Assembly (NCBI GenBank): GCA_905233925.1
Contig: CAJOFV010000004.1
Location: 31,178-68,553 of the forward strand
From: Paludibacteraceae bacterium
Lineage (GTDB): Bacteria > Bacteroidota > Bacteroidia > Bacteroidales > Paludibacteraceae
Direction of reading: 5' to 3'
Length of the DNA stretch: 37,376 nucleotides
A program made the translations under genes and the position numbers. Positions within the stretch are counted from its first letter, which is position 1. Every line of letters begins with the position of its first letter. Below are positions 31,772-37,376 of this stretch, one piece after another. The notes below the pieces were generated by a model that did not search any database, was not told where the DNA came from, and saw only the letters and a list, made by a program, of their open reading frames with translations.

Positions 31772-32432
31772 TCCAGTGAATGTAGCCATAGACACAATTC
31801 ACACACCAGAACACATGTTGCGCCAAGAGACAGTAATCACCTGCCCTTGCCCACAAAACGACATACAGCACGTCAATTAGGAACCAGATATACCACTGTT
31901 CCCGATAAGCAAGAATCATCAGCACCTGCGCTACTAACGCAGGTGCTGTCGTACATGCATCCAGATACGGCTGCGAGTCGTCTGTAAATTTTGCCAGGAA
32001 TAATCCCGCAAGAAACGCTCCTGCCGCCACAGACACCGCAATAATTGCAATTGCACGTCCTGACAGATGCCGTGTCGGGACGGATTCTACAATATCTTTA
32101 TTACTGTCTTTCAGGCGTTTACGCCAGATATATACTCCATATATCTGCGTTATGAAATAGTAAGCATTGATTGCCAAAGTACCGTATAGTTGCTCCAAAT
32201 AACAAATATAACTATAGGTTATTATCTGAGCAAAGCCGAATGCAAAGGTCAGGATGTTTCCCTGCGAACACAGGATAACAGAGCAAATCCCCAATGTGCC
32301 GCACACCAAAGACAACACCGTTTCTTTAGCGATAAGGAAAGTCACTACTTGTACTGTCAGACCAGCAAGTAGAAACGCCCACATAAAAGCATTATCGCGG
32401 TTGAAAAGTCTATTTTTTCTTTTCTGCGGCAT
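31746..32432 (-). CDS. pnuC: PnuC-type nicotinamide riboside/thiamine-like transporter
   Basis: This 228-residue protein has about seven membrane helices and the PnuC blocks GNILTFAFGFAQIITYSYICY, YYFITQIYGVYIWRKRL and YREQWYIWFLIDVLYVVLW. The last holds the Trp-rich substrate region. PnuC proteins move nicotinamide riboside or related vitamins by facilitated diffusion. In Bacteroidota some members (PnuT) take thiamine, and I see no thiamine riboswitch or thi gene here to decide. It overlaps the end of the Ig-like lipoprotein gene by 23 nt and the convergent protease gene by 26 nt. Confidence 0.88.
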   Translation of the reverse strand: MPQKRKNRLFNRDNAFMWAFLLAGLTVQVVTFLIAKETVLSLVCGTLGICSVILCSQGNILTFAFGFAQIITYSYICYLEQLYGTLAINAYYFITQIYGVYIWRKRLKDSNKDIVESVPTRHLSGRAIAIIAVSVAAGAFLAGLFLAKFTDDSQPYLDACTTAPALVAQVLMILAYREQWYIWFLIDVLYVVLWARAGDYCLLAQHVFWCVNCVYGYIHWTKKLQAPA

Positions 32433-34305
32433 CTTGCAGCAACTCCTGCGGCTTGCTCTCTAATTGATCAATTGCGGTGAAATCGAATGTTTCTTCAAAA
32501 TCCCAGTTTGCTCGAAGTGACAATTTCGACGGGAAATAATAAACCATCTCCGGCTGCCGGTGGGTTTCCCATTCGCCGGTTGTCCACTTTCCGTCACCGT
32601 TCTCATCAATAAACAGCCGTAAATAATAGGTTTTCGGTTCAAGGTATTCAAATTTCGTGCCGGCTTGATTTGCAGGCAGTTCGCGAAGCACATTGTCATT
32701 TTCGTCAAGCAACTGCAAAATGGCTTTCGGTTCGAAAGGTGCCAGGTTGATGAGTAATGTTGAATATTCTTCCAGCGATCTGACGGTCATTTGCAGTTTG
32801 TCCGCCTTGTTCACTACACCATAAATATCTCGGAACGCCGCCGAATCATAGCGTAATTCATATTGTTTCTCAGGCTCCCACGGATAATTGACGATATACC
32901 GCATTTTTGCCGAATCCACCGGCGACACTGTAAACGAAAGCGGGTGATAAACCGTGTCTATTTTCTGGAAAAGGTGCAAACTATCCATTATCACTTCCGC
33001 CAAGGGGGTCGGACTGGATATGGTCAAGCTTTTATATACATCAAAACTCGCTGCCGCATTGGAAGATATTTGCAGTACGGGTGCTTTTTTATTCTTTTCC
33101 CGTTGTGCACGTACTTTCTCGGAAATACGCGGGGCGCGATATACTGCAAATATTGTATCTGTCTGTGGCACAAGGTTATATGCTGAATCTGACTTCATGT
33201 AAGTCATCTCGAAAATCAGGCTATCCTGCTTTATCACCACCGAATCCGTCAACCAATAGAACAAAGTATCTTTACCTTCATTTGCTTGTAAAAGCGCATA
33301 TTGCGTCCATTCTACCCATGCTGAATCATTGCCCAAAGAATCCACTTCGGATGGCTTCAATGCCCGAATCTGCGGAAGTTCCTCTTGCGGAGCCCCGAAC
33401 TGCAAACGCAAACAATGCGCATTATCTCGATAACAACGTTGGAAATACTGCCGAATTTTCTCTTCCTTGAAGTACCAAAGCAGCAGGCCATTCGGCTCGT
33501 AGTACGTGTAAGTTACTGCTTCTATGGTGTCTATCTCCTGTAAGGCAATCGTATCTTTACCCAACGAATCCAACACTACAGCCGGCCGCCAAATCGTATC
33601 CTGTTCTATTTCAGTGTGGCAAAACGGCGTAACAACGGAGTCAAAAAACGCGACTCCCTCCCCCGGCTGATACAAATAATCGCGGCTTACATCGCCCAAA
33701 CCGTACAGACGATACGTACCCTCACGGATGTTTTTGATGGAAAAGTAGCCGCTTTCATTCGATTTGCCAATACGTGTAAACGGCAATGTCGAATATGCGC
33801 TATCCTCCATATTTTCGTGGATGCCTGTAATAATACCGGAAATTGGGTTCAAATCCTCGGCATTAACTACATAACCAGTAATCTCCAGCGAGTCGATGTG
33901 GTCGCCCGTCGAGAAAGACAAACTATATCCTTTTAACGGAATCTTTTCGTGATAGTCGCATATCGCGTTACCGAAATCAATGGTATAGGTTGTACTGTCC
34001 AACGGCTGTTCATCAAACACAAGAATGACCTTTTTGCCAATGGCCTTCACTTCAGGCGGATGCTGTTGGGGAGGAGAAATCAGCACATGCTTGCTAACAT
34101 CATCCAATTGTAAGTATTCATTGAAATGAATTTCCACACGTTTGCCTTTGAAATTGAGCGTACCACTCTCCGGCGTTTCTTTCAACACCTGCGGTGGAAT
34201 CGAGTCTTTCGGGCCTCCTTGAGGTCCGATTCCTCGATTAGCGCAACTCGCCATGACGAGCAGTAGTAATAGCCAACTACAATGTTTCAAACGTATATCC
34301 TTCAT
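32410..34305 (-). CDS. Ig-like domain outer-membrane lipoprotein, Bacteroidota-specific
   Basis: The ATG at 34305 (MKDIRLKHCSWLLLLLVMASC) gives 631 residues with a lipoprotein signal, the lipobox ending at the Cys of VMASC. The mature protein begins GIGPQGGPKDSIPPQVLKETP, leading into an SbsA-type Ig-like domain (VEIHFNEYLQLDDVSKHVLISPP). A carboxypeptidase-like Ig domain may follow (ITGYVVNAEDLNPISGIITG), then long beta-rich, Asp/Ser-rich segments. The end holds NLAPFEPKAILQLLDENDNV and LRLFIDENGDGKWTTGEW, an Asp-rich calcium-like loop. The family is of unknown function. It is probably displayed on the outer membrane. Confidence 0.8.
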   Translation of the reverse strand: MKDIRLKHCSWLLLLLVMASCANRGIGPQGGPKDSIPPQVLKETPESGTLNFKGKRVEIHFNEYLQLDDVSKHVLISPPQQHPPEVKAIGKKVILVFDEQPLDSTTYTIDFGNAICDYHEKIPLKGYSLSFSTGDHIDSLEITGYVVNAEDLNPISGIITGIHENMEDSAYSTLPFTRIGKSNESGYFSIKNIREGTYRLYGLGDVSRDYLYQPGEGVAFFDSVVTPFCHTEIEQDTIWRPAVVLDSLGKDTIALQEIDTIEAVTYTYYEPNGLLLWYFKEEKIRQYFQRCYRDNAHCLRLQFGAPQEELPQIRALKPSEVDSLGNDSAWVEWTQYALLQANEGKDTLFYWLTDSVVIKQDSLIFEMTYMKSDSAYNLVPQTDTIFAVYRAPRISEKVRAQREKNKKAPVLQISSNAAASFDVYKSLTISSPTPLAEVIMDSLHLFQKIDTVYHPLSFTVSPVDSAKMRYIVNYPWEPEKQYELRYDSAAFRDIYGVVNKADKLQMTVRSLEEYSTLLINLAPFEPKAILQLLDENDNVLRELPANQAGTKFEYLEPKTYYLRLFIDENGDGKWTTGEWETHRQPEMVYYFPSKLSLRANWDFEETFDFTAIDQLESKPQELLQDAAEKKK

Positions 34306-34894
34306 TTCGCAAATATGCAATCACCTGCGGCACAGTTTCCAGCATTCGTTCATTCGATTTGATGGAATCATGGAAATTGATGATACTGCCTTTCCGCACA
34401 TGTTTCTTGACGATTTCCACCATGCGTTCTGCCGAATAACATGCGTTGTAATCATGCGTCAACACGTCCCACAGCACAATCTTGTATCCTGCCGCAAGCA
34501 ACGCTTTTTTCTGTTTGGGTGTCATTCGTCCGTAGGGCGGGCGGAACAGACGTGTTCCGTGGAGCACGCTGTCCGCCTTCGCCACATTGGACATATATTC
34601 TTCCACCGAGTAACGGTAGCCTTTCAGGTGATTATAGGTGTGATTTCCCACCCTATGCCCTTCTGAGAGCACGCGCTGCAGCAGTTCCGGATGTTTGGCG
34701 GCGTTCTCGCCAACCATAAGAAACGTGGCGTGAATCCCCTCACGCTTCAATATATCCAGCAACTTCGGCGTCACTTCCGGTATAGGTCCGTCATCAAATG
34801 TCAAATAGACAACCTTCCGTGTCTTATCGCCACGCCACATCACGCCCCGATAAAGGCGCTGCAGAAAACTCGGTATTTGGTAGGCTAAGGCCAT
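34277..34894 (-). CDS. Polysaccharide deacetylase (NodB homology domain)
   Basis: This 205-residue carbohydrate esterase family 4 enzyme has YLTFDDGPIPEVT with the catalytic base and metal Asp, GNHTYNH with the two metal His residues, RPPYGRMTPKQ, VLWDVLTHDY and IINFHDS with the catalytic His. All the classical motifs are present. There is no clear signal peptide; the N terminus (MALAYQIPSFLQRLYRG) could be a weak membrane anchor. Likely substrates are N-acetylated glycans such as peptidoglycan or a surface polysaccharide. It overlaps the ROK gene by 10 nt and the lipoprotein gene by 29 nt. Confidence 0.93.
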   Translation of the reverse strand: MALAYQIPSFLQRLYRGVMWRGDKTRKVVYLTFDDGPIPEVTPKLLDILKREGIHATFLMVGENAAKHPELLQRVLSEGHRVGNHTYNHLKGYRYSVEEYMSNVAKADSVLHGTRLFRPPYGRMTPKQKKALLAAGYKIVLWDVLTHDYNACYSAERMVEIVKKHVRKGSIINFHDSIKSNERMLETVPQVIAYLRNEGYTFETL

Positions 34895-35841
34895 GCTAAT
34901 GCGCTGGCGCCAAGTACGGCGGCATCCGATTCTTTGAGGTCAGAGAACATTACCTTAACTTTGTCACGCCACAATGGCAAAACGTTGTCATTCAACGCCT
35001 TCACTACCGGATCAAGAATCCAGTGACCACTCTTCGTCAGTCCACCAAAGAGAATGATGGCCTCCGGCGCACTGAATTCCACGAAATCAGCCAACTTGCG
35101 ACCAAGCACAGTGCCGGTGAAATCGAAGATTTCTTTTGCCACCTCGTCACCTTGCTCTGCAGCATCAAACACATCTTTGGATGTAATATTATCTACATCC
35201 AGATTGCGCAGCAGAGTCTTTTTCTTTGATGAGGAAACAATCTCTTTTGCGGAACGTGCAACGCCTGTAGCCGAGCAATAAGCTTCCAGACAGCCTTTCT
35301 TGCCGCAGTTGCACTGACGGGCATCCTTGTCATACGACACGGCAGTATGTCCCAATTCACCGGCAAAGCCGTCATGTCCATATACCACTTTTCCGTCAAT
35401 AACAATACCGCTGCCGACACCTGTACCGAGGGTAATCATGATGAAATCCTTCATACCTTTGGCAGCGCCGTACGTCATTTCACCCATAGCTGCCGCATTG
35501 GCATCATTGGTAATTTTGCAGGGCAAACCAAACTTCTCCGTCATCAACTCTGCGAACGGCACATACGGTCCCCACGGCAGGTTCATGGCACCTTGAATAG
35601 CACCCGTGTAGTAGTTGCCGTTCGGTACGCCAGCACCGATTCCACGGAACATCTCAAATCCGCCGACAGGCTCTACGATTTTCTCCGCTTCGGCATACAA
35701 AGCATTGATGTAATCGTTAATTTTCGGATACTGCTGCGTCTTGATAGACGTACGAGCAAGAACATGACCACGAGCGTCCACGATTCCCAGAACGCTGTTT
35801 GTGCCTCCCATATCGAGGCCAAGTACATACGGTTTTTCCAT
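34885..35841 (-). CDS. ROK-family sugar kinase (glucokinase-like)
   Basis: The 318-residue protein has the phosphate loop LGLDMGGTNSVLGIVD, a catalytic Asp in ITNDANAAAMGE, the second ATP motif ITLGTGVGSGIVIDG, GELGHTAV, and the zinc-binding CNCGKKGCLEAYCS, which sets ROK proteins apart from other hexokinases. No DNA-binding domain precedes it, so it is an enzyme and not a repressor. Glucose is the likeliest substrate, with N-acetylhexosamines possible given the neighbouring deacetylase. It lies 24 nt downstream of cdsA. Confidence 0.93.
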   Translation of the reverse strand: MEKPYVLGLDMGGTNSVLGIVDARGHVLARTSIKTQQYPKINDYINALYAEAEKIVEPVGGFEMFRGIGAGVPNGNYYTGAIQGAMNLPWGPYVPFAELMTEKFGLPCKITNDANAAAMGEMTYGAAKGMKDFIMITLGTGVGSGIVIDGKVVYGHDGFAGELGHTAVSYDKDARQCNCGKKGCLEAYCSATGVARSAKEIVSSSKKKTLLRNLDVDNITSKDVFDAAEQGDEVAKEIFDFTGTVLGRKLADFVEFSAPEAIILFGGLTKSGHWILDPVVKALNDNVLPLWRDKVKVMFSDLKESDAAVLGASALAWP

Positions 35842-35865
35842 ACTATTATGATTTAAAATTGTGAA

Positions 35866-36693
35866 TTATAGCAAATACAATAACAATGCAACCACAGGAG
35901 TTGCCAACAATAAACTGTCAAAGCGATCTAATACGCCGCCATGACCGGGCAGGAATTTGCCGGAATCTTTCACGCCGATAGTCCGTTTCATCAGACTTTC
36001 CATCAAATCGCCGAACGTACCGGCAACGGCTATCAGAAGCGCAAAGACTAATGCAGCTGCCAACGGGTACGTAAAGCCTGCAAACCACCCCACCTTATAA
36101 TATATATAGCCTGCAAGCAGCGCAAACACGAATCCACCGAACAGTCCTTCCCAACTTTTAGCAGGCGAAACACGCGGAAACATCTTGTGATTGCCGTTCT
36201 TGCGTTTGGCAGTGGAACATCCCACACAATAAGCACCGGTATCATTTACCCAGATTGTCACAAACAACGCCAACAGCAGGAACTTCGAACGCCCCATTAC
36301 CACATTCATCAATGCAAACGGCAGAGCAATCATGATTTGCGAAAGCAGGATATTGCCCCAGTTCCGGATCGGGTCAGCCGCTTTAAGCCACAATTCGGCG
36401 ACAAACAGCACCAGCAACAATGCCGCATAACAAAATGCTATCAAGAGTAATGCCACATAATCAAAAGGATTTATGAAAACCATCCACGCCATCGCGAACA
36501 GAAGTCCGCCGGCAAGCATAGAGCCGATTGTCGTAAAACGGGAGGAACCAAGAAGGATGTGCTGCTCGCGAACGGCCAGCATTGTCACGCCCAAAAACAA
36601 CACACCGAAGAACAGCGGATGCACCAAAATACTGGCGATAACGAGCCCTACATATACTGTTCCGGAGAGTGTTCTTTGCCAAAAAGTACTCAT
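35866..36693 (-). CDS. cdsA: Phosphatidate cytidylyltransferase
   Basis: CdsA makes CDP-diacylglycerol, the branch point for phospholipids. The ATG at 36693 (MSTFWQRTLSG) gives 275 residues, and the track start at 36702 is a GTG. The protein is highly hydrophobic with about eight helices. It ends in the family signature MKRTIGVKDSGKFLPGHGGVLDRFDS, which carries the catalytic Asp residues, and has VSPAKSWEGLFGG upstream. It is the first gene of the minus-strand operon, just inside the interleaved promoter region. Confidence 0.95.
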   Translation of the reverse strand: MSTFWQRTLSGTVYVGLVIASILVHPLFFGVLFLGVTMLAVREQHILLGSSRFTTIGSMLAGGLLFAMAWMVFINPFDYVALLLIAFCYAALLLVLFVAELWLKAADPIRNWGNILLSQIMIALPFALMNVVMGRSKFLLLALFVTIWVNDTGAYCVGCSTAKRKNGNHKMFPRVSPAKSWEGLFGGFVFALLAGYIYYKVGWFAGFTYPLAAALVFALLIAVAGTFGDLMESLMKRTIGVKDSGKFLPGHGGVLDRFDSLLLATPVVALLLYLL

Positions 36694-36718
36694 AATTTTC
36701 ACTTTTTTTCGAAATTTC

Positions 36719-36750
36719 TTGCAAAGGTAGTGTTTTTTTTGTACTTTTGC
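36719..36750 (+). promoter_or_regulatory. Bacteroidota-type promoter for the small acidic protein and glycosyltransferase
   Basis: TTG (36719-36721), 20 nt and TACTTTTGC (36742-36750) point right, about 57 nt before the ATG at 36807. It occupies the same bases as the divergent cdsA promoter. Confidence 0.8.
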
Positions 36751-36753
36751 AAA
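36721..36753 (-). promoter_or_regulatory. Bacteroidota-type promoter of the cdsA operon
   Basis: On the minus strand TTTG (36753-36750), 20 nt and TACCTTTGC (36729-36721) lie 27 nt before the cdsA ATG. Each promoter's -33 element overlaps by one base the end of the other's -7 element, so both cannot be bound at once. Confidence 0.85.
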
Positions 36754-36806
36754 TTATTTTGAAAAATTATTGAAAAAATTCGGAAGAGCAAGAACAGGTT
36801 GATTTT

Positions 36807-37097
36807 ATGTGGAATCTGATTCCCGAACAAGATCGTAAAGGTATGAATAAAAGTGATATTTTGTTCGTGTTGGATGCAATGGATGATTATTTGGAAGAAA
36901 AAGGTTTGTTGGATGTGGATGATATCACAGGAGAAGTCACGTATTTAGACGGCGATATCGATGAAACCGAGCAATTAGAGTATGTACGTCAAGCTGTAAA
37001 GACCGACAAACGCCATCTGACAGACGTTCAGATTCAACTTATCATGGATGCCGAAATGCAATATGGTCTTGAACAAGGCTATTACGAAGAAGACTAA
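36807..37097 (+). CDS. Small acidic protein of unknown function
   Basis: The 96-residue product is very acidic in the middle (YLEEKGLLDVDDITGE, YLDGDIDETEQLEYV) and at the end (GYYEED), with no signal peptide, membrane helix or Cys. It begins MWNLIPEQDRKGMNKSD. An internal ATG at 36843 (MNKSDILFVLDAMDDYL) would give 84 residues and is a reasonable alternative start. I do not recognise a domain. It has its own good promoter, and the glycosyltransferase gene starts 9 nt after it, so it is very likely a real gene. Confidence 0.75.
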   Translation: MWNLIPEQDRKGMNKSDILFVLDAMDDYLEEKGLLDVDDITGEVTYLDGDIDETEQLEYVRQAVKTDKRHLTDVQIQLIMDAEMQYGLEQGYYEED

Positions 37098-37106
37098 CTC
37101 CGCCCT

Positions 37107-37376
37107 ATGGCAAAATGCAGCGTTATCATATTGAACTGGAACGGCGCCAAAGTGCTCAAGCAGTTTCTGCCAACCGTTTTGGAGCGCACCGATAATCCTG
37201 ATTATGAGGTCATCGTAGCGGACAACGGTTCTACGGACAATTCCATTGATGTTGTGCAGCAAATCAACACCGATATACTCATGCGCGGCATCTCACAACC
37301 GGCACGAATATTCGAGTATGAGCAGAACTACGGTTTTGCCGAAGGCTATAACCGTGCCATTTCACAAGTTGACAGT
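37107..37376 (+). CDS. Family 2 glycosyltransferase, N-terminal part (cut by window edge)
   Basis: Ninety codons from the ATG at 37107 stay open to the last base. They encode the start of a GT-A fold: KCSVIILNWNGAKVLKQFLP, VIVADNGSTDNSIDVV with the nucleotide-binding Asp, and EYEQNYGFAEGYNRAI. This wording is typical of rhamnosyl- or similar surface-glycan GT2 enzymes. It follows the small acidic gene at 9 nt, in the same transcript. The metal-binding DXD and acceptor regions are outside the window. Confidence 0.9.
   Translation, partial: MAKCSVIILNWNGAKVLKQFLPTVLERTDNPDYEVIVADNGSTDNSIDVVQQINTDILMRGISQPARIFEYEQNYGFAEGYNRAISQVDS

Overview
The window reads as chromosomal DNA from a member of the Bacteroidota, most likely order Bacteroidales. 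All three divergent intergenic regions carry the Bacteroidota-type promoter (TTTG or TTG, 20 nt, TAnnTTTGC). Families typical of the phylum are present (DUF4831, DUF4835, an Ig-like lipoprotein, a RecB-like UvrD helicase). Genes are packed into long operons with 1-50 nt overlaps. I saw no tRNA, rRNA, CRISPR array, insertion sequence or phage gene, so this looks like core chromosome plus one specialised-metabolism operon.

Layout. (1) 1-2177, minus: a RluA-type pseudouridine synthase followed by the N-terminal 445 residues of a UvrD/RecB-like helicase that runs off the left edge. (2) 2515-9817, plus: tilS, aroE, DUF4831, DUF4835, recN, rarA, hemW. (3) 21783 down to 9818, minus: an eleven-gene operon of VOC protein, alpha-oxoamine synthase, SDR, small EamA/SMR-like membrane protein, LolA-like carrier, hot-dog dehydratase, a glycosyltransferase/acyltransferase/FAD-oxidoreductase fusion, alpha/beta hydrolase, PaaK-like ligase, MMPL/RND exporter and HprK-like kinase. 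(4) 21931-31771, plus: ten genes, namely 2-hydroxyacid dehydrogenase, pepT, gcvT, C1 peptidase, UbiA prenyltransferase, radical SAM enzyme, IMPACT protein, acyltransferase, coaD and an S41 protease. (5) 36693 down to 31746, minus: cdsA, ROK kinase, polysaccharide deacetylase, Ig-like lipoprotein, pnuC. (6) 36807 to the end, plus: a small acidic protein and the start of a family 2 glycosyltransferase.

The most interesting unit is region 3. Its exporter, LolA-like carrier, glycosyltransferase-acyltransferase, hot-dog dehydratase and acid-activating ligase match the tailoring and export half of aryl-polyene/flexirubin clusters, but the operon has no ketosynthase, chain-length factor or acyl carrier protein. 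It opens instead with an alpha-oxoamine synthase and an SDR, the first two steps of sphingoid or sulfonolipid base synthesis. I infer a pathway that builds an amino-alcohol lipid, modifies it, and moves it to the outer membrane. The product is unknown.

A second theme is short tandem repeats at gene junctions. recN-rarA is joined by four 3-codon minicistrons in an 8-nt ladder of ATGA overlaps. The gap before the SDR gene is also four 8-bp units. The rluA leader holds an 11-bp array that spells repeated AUG-GUG-CAA-UAA. The VOC-AOS gap holds another 11-bp array plus a 22-bp duplication. Apart from 2178-2514, no gene-free stretch exceeds about 160 bp.
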